Shown piece after piece: positions 43,617 to 52,631 of a stretch of DNA of 64,000 bases. Within the stretch, counting starts at the first letter, position 1. Every line of letters starts with the position of its first letter. The position numbers and the translations under genes are program-made. This DNA comes from Neisseria mucosa (GTDB taxonomy: Bacteria > Pseudomonadota > Gammaproteobacteria > Burkholderiales > Neisseriaceae): positions 2,232,001 to 2,296,000 of the forward strand of contig CP028150.1 in assembly GCA_003028315.1 (NCBI GenBank), in the 5' to 3' direction. The notes beneath the pieces are model-generated. The model did no database searches. It was not told where the DNA came from and saw only the letters and a list, made by a program, of their open reading frames with translations.

Positions 43617-44003
43617 ATGAACGAACAAGAACTGCAAGACCTGCAAAAAATGGTCGAAACCGCCGTCGAAGCCCTCGAAGACATCAAAGCCAAAGACATC
43701 TCCGTCCTCCAAACCCAAGAAAAAACCTCACTGTTCGCCCGCATGATCATCGCCAGCGGCGACAGCACCCGCCAAGTCAAAGCCCTCGCCAACAACGTCG
43801 CCGTCAGCCTCAAAGAAGCCGGCTTCGAAATCCTCAGCACCGAAGGCGACAGCGGCGAATGGACGCTCGTTGACGCAGGCGACCTCGTCGTCCACGTCAT
43901 GCTGCCCGCCGTCCGCGATTTCTACGACATCGACACCCTCTGGGGCGGCGAAAAACCCAGCTTCCACGCCGGCGCGCAAAAACCCTGGCACGCCGCCGAC
44001 TAA
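43617..44003 (+). CDS. rsfS: Ribosomal silencing factor RsfS
   Basis: A 128-residue protein binding uL14 to stop subunit joining when nutrients fall. Motifs 'LEDIKAKDISVLQTQEKTSLF', 'IIASGDSTRQVKALANNV', 'EGDSGEWTLVDAGDLVVHVM' and 'RDFYDIDTLWGG' are the RsfS core. It is 67 bases after nadD with AGGAAAACA before the ATG. Confidence 0.95.
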   Translation: MNEQELQDLQKMVETAVEALEDIKAKDISVLQTQEKTSLFARMIIASGDSTRQVKALANNVAVSLKEAGFEILSTEGDSGEWTLVDAGDLVVHVMLPAVRDFYDIDTLWGGEKPSFHAGAQKPWHAAD

Positions 44004-44012
44004 ACCATCATC

Positions 44013-44042
44013 CCAAGCCGTCTGTGCATACAGACGGCTTTA
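44013..44042 (+). terminator. rsfS terminator
   Basis: AAGCCGTCTGT / ACAGACGGCTT stem with a T-run. The stem contains GCCGTCTG, the core of the other DUS dialect, but lacks the flanking AA. Confidence 0.7.
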
Positions 44043-44153
44043 TTGCGCACACCTGAACCCCCTTTGCCCAAACCGAAGTTTTCAGACGACCCCTTGACCG
44101 AACAACCAAAATATCGGATTCAAAAATCCCGTTTCACCATCATTCAAACCAAA

Positions 44154-44181
44154 AGGTCGTCTGAAAACTTTCAGACGACCC
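44154..44181. terminator. DUS inverted repeat between rsfS and rlmH
   Basis: AAGGTCGTCTGAAAACTTTCAGACGACCCC, a near-loopless hairpin 20 bases upstream of rlmH. It could reduce readthrough from rsfS. Confidence 0.65.
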
Positions 44182-44200
44182 CATCCGACCAAGGAAACCC

Positions 44201-44671
44201 ATGAACATCACCGTCCTCGCCGTCGGCACCAAAATGCCCCGCTGGGTGGACGAAGCCGTCGGCGAATACGCCAAACGCTTCGGACGCGACGTCGCCTACA
44301 CCCTCAAAGAAATCAAACCCGAAAAACGCGGCGCAGGCGTCAACGCCGCACAAGGCATGGCGGCGGAAGAAAAACGCATCCTCGAAGCCATCCCCCAAGG
44401 CGCATTCCTCGTCGTCCTCGACGAACGCGGCAAAGCCCCGACCTCCGTCGAGCTGGCGGAACACCTCAAAAGCTGGCAGCAAAACGGCGAACACGTCTGC
44501 TTCGTCATCGGCGGCGCCGACGGCATGACCGACCGCCTCAAACAACAAGCCCGCATGATGATGCGCCTCTCCAGCCTCACCCTACCGCACGGCATGGTGC
44601 GTGTTCTGCTGACCGAACAGCTCTACCGCGCCGTCTCCATCCTCCACAACCATCCCTACCACCGCGAATGA
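44201..44671 (+). CDS. rlmH: 23S rRNA pseudouridine(1915) N3-methyltransferase
   Basis: A 156-residue SPOUT enzyme. Motifs 'MNITVLAVGTKMPRWVDEAV', 'AFLVVLDERGKAPTSVELAEHL', the SAM knot 'VCFVIGGADGMTDRLK' and 'LSSLTLPHGMVRVLLTEQLYRA' with the C-terminal 'HPYHRE' are complete. Last of the nadD-rsfS-rlmH cluster. Confidence 0.96.
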   Translation: MNITVLAVGTKMPRWVDEAVGEYAKRFGRDVAYTLKEIKPEKRGAGVNAAQGMAAEEKRILEAIPQGAFLVVLDERGKAPTSVELAEHLKSWQQNGEHVCFVIGGADGMTDRLKQQARMMMRLSSLTLPHGMVRVLLTEQLYRAVSILHNHPYHRE

Positions 44672-44766
44672 CAAAAGCCGTACCCATAGGCAGGCTTTTC
44701 GGCTTAAAAGTAATTACTTGAAGTTATAGGAATTTTTTGTTACAAACAATTTAATCAAGAAAATCC

Positions 44767-44795
44767 TTGACACCTTCCCGGAATGAAAGTATAGT
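44767..44795 (+). promoter_or_regulatory. Promoter of the initiator tRNA gene
   Basis: TTGACA (44767-44772), 17-base spacer, TATAGT (44790-44795), ending 12 bases before the tRNA. This is an almost ideal sigma-70 promoter. Confidence 0.85.
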
Positions 44796-44807
44796 TCTAT
44801 CTTCTGA

Positions 44808-44884
<77 letters not shown>

Positions 44885-44888
44885 ATTT

Positions 44889-44918
44889 TAAAAACCCTCG
44901 GTTTTCCGAGGGTTTTTT
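44889..44918 (+). terminator. Terminator after tRNA-fMet
   Basis: AAAAACCCTCGG / CCGAGGGTTTTTT hairpin starting five bases after the tRNA, with a clear T-run. Confidence 0.9.
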
Positions 44919-45087
44919 GTTGCCCGCCATTTCGGTAAAACGGCAAACAGGTTGGTTGCTGCGGGAAGGCGTTATGACCGGTTCGTTTATTTTTGATACA
45001 TTCTCTGTCCTCGCGCAGGTGGGGCGGAAATGGCGCGCCGACAAATAAGCGGTATCGATGTAAACGGGCCGGCTATGCTGTATTGTA

Positions 45088-45121
45088 AAAGGTCGTCTGA
45101 AAACTTTCAGACGACCTTCAA
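45088..45121. terminator. DUS inverted-repeat terminator
   Basis: AAAGGTCGTCTGAAAACTTTCAGACGACCTTC-type hairpin 28 bases beyond the stop of the 91-residue gene. Confidence 0.75.
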
Positions 45122-45148
45122 TCTTTTTTCTCAATATGCCGCAACGGC

Positions 45149-45424
45149 TTAACGTTTTTTCTTGGCGTTTTTCTTTTCGGCGGCGGCAAGGCGCATGGCG
45201 ACGAATTCGACCATCAGTTCTTTTTTCGTCCAGAAGAAGTTTTTCATTTTTTCCAGAGAATAGATTTTGCGCACCATCATGGGCAGGCCGGCATGGATGA
45301 TGGCGGCGACTTCGCCGTTGCGGGTTTCGTCCGCCATGGCGGTTTTGAGGTCGGTCTGGTTGGCGGCAAGGTAGTCGCCGAGTTGTTTTTGAACGCTGGT
45401 GCTGATTTCAAATTGCTTAATCAT
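45149..45424 (-). CDS. Uncharacterised 91-residue cytoplasmic protein
   Basis: A basic, helical protein without signal peptide: MIKQFEISTSVQKQLGDYLA, 'AAIIHAGLPMMVRKIYSLEKM' in the middle and a Lys-rich tail NAKKKR that could bind nucleic acid. GAAAG-type site upstream. I do not recognise a family. Coding is supported by the ribosome site, the DUS terminator and normal codon use. Confidence 0.65.
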   Translation of the reverse strand: MIKQFEISTSVQKQLGDYLAANQTDLKTAMADETRNGEVAAIIHAGLPMMVRKIYSLEKMKNFFWTKKELMVEFVAMRLAAAEKKNAKKKR

Positions 45425-45645
45425 GTTTTCTTTCCGTTTTGTGTTTTTCCCGCGGGGAGTGGGTATATTAGTTTAATTACATATGCATTCTAACAAAATC
45501 TAATCTTATTGCATATAAACAGTCTGGAATTATGATGTGATTTACCATTTTTCGGGCATAAAACAGACAGTCGTTGACATAAAGAAAACAGCCGCTGCGG
45601 TTTGGCGGGTAAAATACGCGTTTTCGAGCGTGAGGTCGTCTGAAA

Positions 45646-46071
45646 ATGTATTTGTGGTTTAAGCTCTTGCATGTGTTTTTTGTGATTTCGTGGTTCGCCG
45701 GACTGTTTTACCTGCCGCGGATTTTTGTGAATCTGGCGCAGGTCGAAGCGGCGGAGCAGCCGGTGGAATATGAGCGGCTCTCGGCGATGGCGCGGCGGCT
45801 GTATAAGTTTATGTCGCCGTTGGGCTTTGGGACACTGGTGTGCGGCATTGTGATTCCGTTTGTGACGGGCTGGTGGGGGCAGGGCTGGCTGCATGTGAAG
45901 CTGTTGATGGGCCTGCTGCTTTTGGCTTATCAATTTTATTGCGGCGCGCTGCTTCGCGGCTTTGAGGAAAAACGCAATACGCATTCGCACAAGTGGTACA
46001 GGGTGTTTAACGAAGTGCCTGTATTGATGATGGTCGTGGCTTTGTATATGGTGGTGTTCAAGCCGTTTTAA
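45646..46071 (+). CDS. hemJ: Protoporphyrinogen IX oxidase HemJ
   Basis: A 141-residue membrane protein (four helices) that oxidises protoporphyrinogen IX in haem synthesis. Conserved His in 'WFKLLHVFFVISWFAGLFYL'-type helix 1, Arg in 'LPRIFV' and Lys in 'HVKLLMGLLL' fit the UPF0093/HemJ family. The ATG comes directly after a DUS (GAGGTCGTCTGAAAATG), and the only Shine-Dalgarno-like bases, GAGGT, belong to that DUS. Confidence 0.9.
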   Translation: MYLWFKLLHVFFVISWFAGLFYLPRIFVNLAQVEAAEQPVEYERLSAMARRLYKFMSPLGFGTLVCGIVIPFVTGWWGQGWLHVKLLMGLLLLAYQFYCGALLRGFEEKRNTHSHKWYRVFNEVPVLMMVVALYMVVFKPF

Positions 46072-46125
46072 GGTGTGTGCAAAACCTGTTTTCAGACGAC
46101 CTTCTTTTATATTGGAATCAAACAG

Positions 46126-46590
46126 ATGACTATTGAAATCGAACGCCGCTTCCTGTTGAAAAACGATGACTGGAAGCGCGAAGCCTCTGCGCCGCAGGTG
46201 TTGCGGCAGGGCTATTTGAGCGTGGAAAAAGAGCGCACCATCCGCGTGCGCATTATTGACGACAAGGCTTGGCTGACTTTGAAAGGCTATATTTCGGATG
46301 TCAGCCGCAGCGAGTTTGAATACGAAATTCCTTTGGCGCACGCGCGGCAGATGATGGAGACGATGTGTCCGTTTAAGATGGAAAAACACCGCTATCGGGT
46401 GGAATTTAAGGGCTTTGTGTTTGAAATCGACGAGTATTTCGGCGACAACGCACCTTTGGTGGTGGCGGAGGTCGAGCTGCCTGCGGAAGATGCACCGTTT
46501 GAAAAACCGGACTGGCTGGGCGCGGAGATTACGTCGGAAGGAAAATTTACCAATGCGTATTTGAGCAAGCATCCTTATTCGACTTGGTAG
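46126..46590 (+). CDS. CYTH-domain protein (triphosphate tunnel enzyme)
   Basis: A 154-residue CYTH protein starting MTIEIERRFLLKNDDW. The signature ExExK reads EIERR, with Arg for Lys. Further tunnel residues: 'RQGYLSVEKERTIRVRIIDDKAWLTLKG' (Arg/Lys cluster around 30-57), 'KHRYRV' and 'EIDEYFG'. Relatives hydrolyse inorganic tripolyphosphate or organic triphosphates. It follows hemJ by 54 bases across a DUS and may share its transcript. Confidence 0.88.
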   Translation: MTIEIERRFLLKNDDWKREASAPQVLRQGYLSVEKERTIRVRIIDDKAWLTLKGYISDVSRSEFEYEIPLAHARQMMETMCPFKMEKHRYRVEFKGFVFEIDEYFGDNAPLVVAEVELPAEDAPFEKPDWLGAEITSEGKFTNAYLSKHPYSTW

Positions 46591-46635
46591 GCGGGTTGGG
46601 GAATAACGGTACGCCGCCGATACAGGTAGCAGATT

Positions 46636-46724
46636 GTAGCGTGGGCTTTGCCCGCGGAAAACGGCTTGGACGATTGTCCGGTTCGGGATTTGATCGGCAG
46701 ATTCGCGGGCGAAGCCCACGCTAC
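46636..46724. repeat. GTAGCGTGGG palindromic element, copy 1
   Basis: Ends GTAGCGTGGGCTTTGCCCGCG and CGCGGGCGAAGCCCACGCTAC are inverted repeats around a 47-base middle; REP/REPIN-like. Confidence 0.8.
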
Positions 46725-46818
46725 GGTTGGCTTAATTTAATTTGCTATATCGGCTTGTTTGGGAATCAAAAGGTCGTCTGAAGGCACATTTTCAGACAAC
46801 CTTTGTGATTTTTAGGTT

Positions 46819-46907
46819 GTAGCGTGGGCTTTGCTCACGGAAAACGGTTTGGAAGAGTGTCCGGTTCGGGATTAGATTGGCGGATTCGCGGGCAAAACCC
46901 GCGCTAC
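46819..46907. repeat. GTAGCGTGGG palindromic element, copy 2
   Basis: Same 89-bp length and middle as copy 1, with several changes in the stems. Confidence 0.8.
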
Positions 46908-46951
46908 GGCTGGCTTAATTTAATCCGCTATATCGGCTTGTTTAAGAAGCA

Positions 46952-46990
46952 AAAGGTCGTCTGAAAACCAGTTTTCAGACGACCTTTTGA
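46952..46990. terminator. DUS inverted-repeat terminator of mltA
   Basis: AAAGGTCGTCTGAAAACCAGTTTTCAGACGACCTTTT-type hairpin just beyond the mltA stop. Confidence 0.8.
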
Positions 46991-47004
46991 CTTTTTAGCC
47001 GATG

Positions 47005-48327
47005 TTAAGGCTGATAGCCGGGTTTCATGCCGTTGGGCAGGAGTTGCCAGACGTAGCCTGTGGTTTTCATTTTACCGGCAACTTCGCCTGCTTCGTCGCC
47101 GTAGCCCCAGAAGTAGTCCACGCGGACGGCGCCTTTGATGGCGCTGCCTGTGTCTTGCGCCATGATGAGGCGGTTGAGGGCTTTTTTGGTGGTCGGATGG
47201 GCGGTGGCGACAAACAGCGGCGCGCCTAAGGTGATGTAGTGGCGGTCGATGGCGCCTGCGTATTCACCCAAGAGCGGTGTGCCCAATGCGCCGACCGGGC
47301 CGGCTTCGCTGCTGCCGGTCAGTTCGCGGAAGAAGACGTAGCTGGGGTTTTGTCCCAAGACTTCGGCGAGGCGGCCGGGGTTTTGCTTCATGTAGGCTTT
47401 GATGCCCTGCATGCTGGTTTGTGCGAGGGGGAGGTAGCCTTTGTCCGCCATGTAGCGTCCGATGGAGATGTAGGGGTGTTCGTTTTTGTCGGCAAATCCG
47501 ACGCGGATGTATTTGCCGGACGGGGTTTTCAGACGACCTGAACCTTGGATGTGCATGAAGAAAAGTTCGACGGGGTCTTCTGCGTAACCGAGGATGGGAG
47601 CTTTGCCGTTGAGCGCGCCTCCGTTGATTTGGTTGCGGGTGTAATAAGGAACGAAGCGGCTGCCTTCAAATCTGCCTTTGAGGGCGGTGCTGCGGGCGGT
47701 AATGGGGAACTGGGACAGGTCGGCGGTGTGTGTGCCGCTGTTGTCGATGACGCCGCTGTTGGCACCGGTTTGTCGGATGCGGACGGTGGCTTTGCTGCCT
47801 CTCAAATTGGCGGAAAGTGGGATGGAAACGAAGTCGTTGGGGATGCCGTAGATGGGGAAGCGGGCTTTGCTTGTGGCTTTGTCATCGCCGAGCAGGACGG
47901 GCTCGTAGTAGCCGGTGATGGTGCCTGCGGGGTTGCCGTTGTTGCTGACCTGCCAAGGGGTGAAATAGCGTTCGAAGAAATGTTTGGCTTGGAAATGGTG
48001 GAGGGGCGTCTGCATGGCTTGGGCGCAGACATCTTGCCAGCCTGCGCGGTTTTTGAGTTTCTCGCAGCCTAAGCGGAAGGATTGGAGGCTTTTGGCGAAG
48101 TGTTGGGTGTTCCAGTGCGGCAGTTCTTGGTGGGACACGACGGTGTAGGTCGCGCCGCCGCCGCTGACAGTGGTGCCGGCGGGGTCGGGCGTGCCGGTGG
48201 GGCGGTCGGGGCCTTTGACGGTGGTGGTGTCGACTTCGGGGAGGTTTTTGATGCGTTTGCTCGGGCAGGCGGAGAGGACGGCTGCGGCGATGGTGAGGAG
48301 TGTGATGCGGTATAGGTGTTTTTTCAT
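47005..48327 (-). CDS. mltA: Membrane-bound lytic murein transglycosylase A (GNA33-like)
   Basis: A 440-residue outer-membrane lipoprotein (lipobox LSAC, Cys21) that cleaves peptidoglycan to 1,6-anhydro-muropeptides and aids cell separation. MltA domain with 'TGYYEPVLLG' and 'VELFFMHIQGSGRL', then the 3D domain with the catalytic Asp region 'AQDTGSAIKGAVRVDYFWG' and 'AGKMKTTGYVWQLLPNG'. The meningococcal homologue GNA33 is a vaccine-studied antigen. A DUS lies inside the gene near 47526. Confidence 0.95.
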   Translation of the reverse strand: MKKHLYRITLLTIAAAVLSACPSKRIKNLPEVDTTTVKGPDRPTGTPDPAGTTVSGGGATYTVVSHQELPHWNTQHFAKSLQSFRLGCEKLKNRAGWQDVCAQAMQTPLHHFQAKHFFERYFTPWQVSNNGNPAGTITGYYEPVLLGDDKATSKARFPIYGIPNDFVSIPLSANLRGSKATVRIRQTGANSGVIDNSGTHTADLSQFPITARSTALKGRFEGSRFVPYYTRNQINGGALNGKAPILGYAEDPVELFFMHIQGSGRLKTPSGKYIRVGFADKNEHPYISIGRYMADKGYLPLAQTSMQGIKAYMKQNPGRLAEVLGQNPSYVFFRELTGSSEAGPVGALGTPLLGEYAGAIDRHYITLGAPLFVATAHPTTKKALNRLIMAQDTGSAIKGAVRVDYFWGYGDEAGEVAGKMKTTGYVWQLLPNGMKPGYQP

Positions 48328-48824
48328 AATGCTGTCTTAAAGGTCGTCTGAAATCGGGTGGATGGGAACGTGGTTTGCAGACGGGATATTGGTTCGTTTA
48401 TTCAAGAGCTTGGGATTCTAACACAGTTTTTCCGCCTGCTTCGGCTCAAGGCGTGAGGTCGTCTTAAAGCGGATGGGGCGGGTTTTCAGACGACTTTGTA
48501 TGTTGTGGCGGATATTGTTTAAGGGCGGGAATATATTTTGACTGCCGTATCGGCTGTTGGGAGACGGGCTGGAAAAGTACGTTTGTCCGATACTTTCGTC
48601 ATTTCCTTGTTAACATTCGTAACGGTGTTTATTACTTAAAAATAAAAATTATTTGCATTTGTTTAATTATCGGTTTATAAATATTTAGGCATAAGGTCGT
48701 CTGAATTTTCTTGGAGAAGGTTTATTGCAGCTGAATAGGATAGATAAGGCGGCGGGTAAAACGGATTGGGTAAAAGAATAAATGGTTTAGTTTTGGATAT
48801 TTAGTTTTAAGGTTTGTTTTATAT
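48328..48824. other. mltA-efeU spacer
   Basis: 497 bases between divergent genes. Lone DUS near 48340, 48456 and 48692, AT-rich from 48600 on, where the efeU promoter and possibly a Fur site should be; no clear Fur box was found by eye. No gene. Confidence 0.5.
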
Positions 48825-49661
48825 ATGTTGATTGCTTTTTTGATTATGCTGCGCGAGGGCATCGAGGCCGCCCTGATTGTGGGCATCGTCGCCGGTTTTT
48901 TGAAACAGTCGGGACATTCGCGGCTGATGCCTAAGGTGTGGCTGGGCGTGGCTTTGGCTGCGTTGATGTGTTTGGGCGTCGGATACGGCATCCATTCGGC
49001 AACGGGCGAGATTCCGCAGAAGGAGCAGGAATTTGTGGTCGGCGTTATCGGTTTGGTGGCGGTGGCGATGCTGACTTATATGATTTTATGGATGAAAAAA
49101 GCTGCCCGTTCGATGAAGCAGCAGCTTCAGGATTCGGTTCAGATGGCCTTAAACCGCGGCGACGGCCAAGGCTGGGCTTTGGTCGGCATGGCTTTTCTGG
49201 CTGTGGCGCGCGAGGGGCTGGAGAGTGTGTTTTTCCTCTTGGCGGTGTTTCAGCAGAGTCCGACTTGGTCTATGCCCGTCGGCGCGGTATTGGGGCTGCT
49301 GGCCGCAGTGGTCATCGGCGCGCTGATTTATCAGGGCGGTATGCGTCTGAATCTGGCGAAGTTTTTCCGCTGGACGGGTGCGTTTTTGATTGTGGTGGCC
49401 GCCGGTTTGGTGGCCGGTTCGCTGCGCGCGCTGCATGAGGCGGGCGTGTGGAACCACCTGCAAGAAGTGGTGTTTGATTCTTCCAAATACCTGCATGAAG
49501 ACAGCCCGCTGGGCGTGCTGCTCGGCGGCTTCTTCGGCTATACCGACCACCCGACGCAGGGCGAGGTGCTGGCGTGGCTGCTGTATTTGGTTCCGGTCAT
49601 GATTTGGTTTCTGCACGGCAGCAGGCCCGCCGCGGTGCAGAGGTCGTCTGAAAGCCATTAG
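48825..49661 (+). CDS. efeU: FTR1-family iron permease EfeU
   Basis: A 278-residue inner-membrane permease with seven hydrophobic segments and the two FTR1 iron motifs REGIE (residues 10-14) and REGLE (about 128-132). It carries iron oxidised by the EfeO/EfeB pair. First gene of the efeUOB locus; efeO starts 54 bases later. A DUS overlaps its last codons. Confidence 0.93.
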   Translation: MLIAFLIMLREGIEAALIVGIVAGFLKQSGHSRLMPKVWLGVALAALMCLGVGYGIHSATGEIPQKEQEFVVGVIGLVAVAMLTYMILWMKKAARSMKQQLQDSVQMALNRGDGQGWALVGMAFLAVAREGLESVFFLLAVFQQSPTWSMPVGAVLGLLAAVVIGALIYQGGMRLNLAKFFRWTGAFLIVVAAGLVAGSLRALHEAGVWNHLQEVVFDSSKYLHEDSPLGVLLGGFFGYTDHPTQGEVLAWLLYLVPVMIWFLHGSRPAAVQRSSESH

Positions 49662-49715
49662 TGGCGCTTAAAAATTCCCTATCTCATTCTTATCAACATA
49701 CCAAAGAGGTTTGAA

Positions 49716-50879
49716 ATGAAAAAACTCAATATAACTGCTTTATCCGTGATGTTGGCTTTGGGTCTGACCGCGTGTCAGCCGCCCGAAGCGGAAAAATCCG
49801 CGCCTGCCGCATCAGGTGCATCAAGCGCGAATGCCGACGGCACCGTCAACATCGGCGTGAACGACACCGCCTGCGAACCGATGGAACTGACCGTACCGAG
49901 CGGACAAGTCGTGTTCAACATCAAAAACAACAGCGGCCGCAAGCTCGAATGGGAAATCCTCAAAGGCGTGATGGTGGTCGACGAGCGCGAAAACATCGCC
50001 CCCGGACTTTCCGACAAAATGACCGTTACCCTGCTGCCGGGCGAATACGAAATGACCTGCGGCCTCTTGACCAACCCGCGCGGCAAGCTGGTGGTAACCG
50101 ACAGCGGCTTTAAAGACACCGGCAACGAAGCCGATTTGGAAAAACTTGCCAAACCGCTTGCCGACTATAAAGTTTACGTCCAAGGCGAAGCCAAAGAGCT
50201 GGTTGCCAAAACCAAAGCCTTCACCGACGCCGTCAAAGCGGGCGACATCGAAAAAGCCAAATCCCAGTTTGCCGACGCCCGCACCCACTACGAACGCATC
50301 GAGCCGATTGCCGAACTCTTCAACGAACTCGACCCCGCCATCGACGCGCGTGAAGACGACTTCAAAGATAAAACCGAAGATGCGGCCTTCACCGGCTTCC
50401 ACCGCATCGAACACGCCCTGTGGGTCAAAAAAGACGTATCCGGCGTGAAAGACATTGCCGACAAACTCATGAAAGACGTTGAAGCCCTGCAAAAAGAAAT
50501 CGACGCCCTCTCCTTCCCGCCGAACAAAGTCGTCGGCGGCGCGGCAGTGTTGATTGAAGAAGTTGCCGGCAGCAAAATCAGCGGCGAAGAAGACCGTTAC
50601 AGCCACACCGACTTGAGCGACTTCCAAGCCAACATCGAAGGCGCGCAAAAAATCGTCGAACTCTTCCGTCCGATGATTGCCGAGAAAAACAAAGCCCTGC
50701 TCGAGAAAGTCGACGCCAACTTCAAACAAGTCACCGACATCCTCGCCAAATACAAAACCAAAGACGGCTTTGAAACCTACGACAAACTCAGCGACGAAGA
50801 CCGCAAAACCCTTCAGGCACCGATTAACGCCCTTGCCGAAGACCTGAGCCAACTACGCGGCACACTGGGTCTCAAATAA
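49716..50879 (+). CDS. efeO: Iron-uptake protein EfeO (cupredoxin + M75 imelysin domain)
   Basis: A 387-residue periplasmic lipoprotein: lipobox GLTAC (Cys20), an N-terminal cupredoxin-like domain (about 40-130, 'VNIGVNDTACEPMELTVPSG', 'EYEMTCGLL') and a helical M75 domain with the HxxE motif in 'FHRIEHALWV'. It is thought to bind and oxidise ferrous iron and pass it to EfeU. AAAGAGGTTTG precedes the ATG. Confidence 0.93.
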   Translation: MKKLNITALSVMLALGLTACQPPEAEKSAPAASGASSANADGTVNIGVNDTACEPMELTVPSGQVVFNIKNNSGRKLEWEILKGVMVVDERENIAPGLSDKMTVTLLPGEYEMTCGLLTNPRGKLVVTDSGFKDTGNEADLEKLAKPLADYKVYVQGEAKELVAKTKAFTDAVKAGDIEKAKSQFADARTHYERIEPIAELFNELDPAIDAREDDFKDKTEDAAFTGFHRIEHALWVKKDVSGVKDIADKLMKDVEALQKEIDALSFPPNKVVGGAAVLIEEVAGSKISGEEDRYSHTDLSDFQANIEGAQKIVELFRPMIAEKNKALLEKVDANFKQVTDILAKYKTKDGFETYDKLSDEDRKTLQAPINALAEDLSQLRGTLGLK

Positions 50880-51362
50880 ACTTGACCCGCCCGTTTCAGA
50901 CGACCTTTTGAAGAAATACAAGGGGTCGTCTGAAAACTTATCGCTGATGTCCTCTCCCACGGAAAGGGAAAGGCCGTAGCGTGGGCTTTGCTCGCGAAAA
51001 ACCCGAATACAGAAATCGTAGGCTGGGTCGGGTTTGCCAACCCAACCTGCCCCTGTTGACAGCCGTATCAAAAATTAAACGGGTTAGCTGTATCGCTGTT
51101 CCAAGATTCAGCTTCCTGCGAAGCTTGGTTTGCCCCAAATGCAGGCATTTCGGAGGTCCGCTAATCCTCCGGTAGAAAAACAGGTAGGGTGTGTGGCGCA
51201 GCCACGCACGCGGAAATCGCGCATCCCTTACCGTTTATTGGATTGATCGATGATTCAAAGTTTTCAGACGACCTTAAACGTCGTCTGAAAATTCAAAATA
51301 GCAAACTTAAACAAAACAACCGCGTACATACCGCAGCCCGAATCCCCGCAAAGGACTCCGCC
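50880..51362. repeat. efeO-efeB spacer with DUS hairpins and degenerate palindromes
   Basis: 483 bases. DUS pairs at about 50893-50936 and 51260-51290, a partial GTAGCGTGGG element from 50976, a GGTTGGG/CCAACCC palindrome near 51022-51050 and a GTGTGTGGCGCAGCCACGCAC stem (51189-51209). No gene. The length and hairpins suggest efeB has its own promoter. Confidence 0.6.
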
Positions 51363-52631
51363 ATGAGCCAAGACAACTCACAACCCACCCAACCGACCAA
51401 ACGCACCCTGTTCAAAACCGTCCTAGCCGCAGGCGCAGCCGGCGCGGCAGGCTGGTTCGCCGGCAAACAACAAGGCGAAACCGCCGCCGAGACCCGTCTC
51501 AACGAACACTCCCCGCAAGCCTACCCCTGCTACGGCACGCACCAAGCCGGCATCACCACCCCGCACCAACTCTTCGGCATCATGTGCGCCTTCGACGTAA
51601 CCGCCAAAGACCCCAAACAACTCGAAAACCTCTTCCGCACCCTCACCGCCCGCATCGAATTCCTCACCCAAGGCGGCGAATACCAAGACGGCGACGAAAA
51701 ACTCCCCCCCGCAGGCAGCGGCCTGCTCGGCAAAACATTCCGCCCCGACGGCCTCACCATCACCGTCGGCGTCGGCAGCAGCCTCTTTGACGACCGCTTC
51801 GGACTCAAAGACAAAAAACCCCGCCACCTCCAAGAAATGCGCGACTTCCCCAACGACCGCCTCCAAAAATCATGGTGCGACGGCGACCTCAGCCTCCAAA
51901 TCTGCGCCTTCACCCCCGAAACCTGCCAAGCCGCCCTGCGCGACATCATCAAAAACACCGCCCAAACCGCCGTCATCCGCTGGAGCATAGACGGCTGGCT
52001 GCCCAAAGCCGAACCCGGCGCCATCGCCGCCCGCAACCTCTTAGGCTTCCGCGACGGCTCCGGCAATCCCGACGTATCCGACCCCAAAATTGCCGACCAA
52101 GTCCTCTGGACAGGTATCGCCGCCAACAGCCAAGACGAACCCGCCTGGACGAAAAACGGCAGCTACCAAGCCGTCCGCCTCATCCGCCACTTCGTCGAAT
52201 TCTGGGACAGAACCCCATTGCAGGAACAAACCGAAATCTTCGGCCGCCGCAAATACAGCGGCGCCCCCATGGACGGCAAAAAAGAGAGCGACACCGCCGA
52301 CTTCGCCAAAGACCCCGACGGTAAAACCACCCCCAAAGACAGCCACATGAGGCTCGCCAACCCGCGCGACCCCGAGTTCATGAAAAAACACCTGCTCTAC
52401 CGCCGCGCCTTCAACTACTCCCGCGGCCTCGCCGCCAACGGCCAGCTCGACGTCGGCCTGATTTTCATCTGCTACCAAGCCAACCTCGCCGACGGCTTCA
52501 TCTTCGTCCAAAACCTGCTCAACGGCGAACCGCTGGAAGAATACATCAGCCCCTTCGGCGGCGGCTATTTCTTCATCCTCCCCGGTGTAGAAAAAGGCGG
52601 TTTCCTCGCCCAAAGCCTGCTCAGCGCGTGA
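51363..52631 (+). CDS. efeB: Deferrochelatase/DyP-type peroxidase EfeB
   Basis: A 422-residue haem peroxidase, third part of the efeUOB system. AAAGGAC precedes MSQDNSQPTQPTK, deciding the start over a frame open to 51189. The DyP GxxDG motif is GFRDG ('LLGFRDGSGNPD'); 'LLYRRAFNYSRG' supplies the proximal His/Arg region and the Cys-containing tail is complete. The export signal 'TKRTLFKTVLAAG' resembles a Tat signal but has Lys-Arg instead of Arg-Arg. Confidence 0.93.
   Translation: MSQDNSQPTQPTKRTLFKTVLAAGAAGAAGWFAGKQQGETAAETRLNEHSPQAYPCYGTHQAGITTPHQLFGIMCAFDVTAKDPKQLENLFRTLTARIEFLTQGGEYQDGDEKLPPAGSGLLGKTFRPDGLTITVGVGSSLFDDRFGLKDKKPRHLQEMRDFPNDRLQKSWCDGDLSLQICAFTPETCQAALRDIIKNTAQTAVIRWSIDGWLPKAEPGAIAARNLLGFRDGSGNPDVSDPKIADQVLWTGIAANSQDEPAWTKNGSYQAVRLIRHFVEFWDRTPLQEQTEIFGRRKYSGAPMDGKKESDTADFAKDPDGKTTPKDSHMRLANPRDPEFMKKHLLYRRAFNYSRGLAANGQLDVGLIFICYQANLADGFIFVQNLLNGEPLEEYISPFGGGYFFILPGVEKGGFLAQSLLSA

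Larger units (their letters stand above)
46591..47004. repeat. Tandem REP-like repeat region between CYTH gene and mltA
   Basis: Two copies (46636-46818 and 46819-46997) of a 183-base unit. Each carries an 89-bp palindromic element with ends GTAGCGTGGGCTTTGC and its inverse, followed by a spacer and a DUS hairpin. In the first copy one DUS arm is mutated (CAGACAACC). No gene. Confidence 0.8.

Noticed and set aside
46636..46907. Spaced palindromic repeats considered as a CRISPR array
   Set aside because: Only two or three units at a place, each itself a long palindrome with conserved middle and no unique spacers; no cas genes. REP-like repeats explain them.
48600..48824. Fur box upstream of efeU
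   Set aside because: Expected from function, but no stretch close enough to the GATAATGATAATCATTATC pattern could be picked out by eye.
49821..50852. 343-codon minus-strand frame opposite efeO
   Set aside because: Shadow of efeO; no ribosome site and low-complexity Phe/Gly/Val composition.
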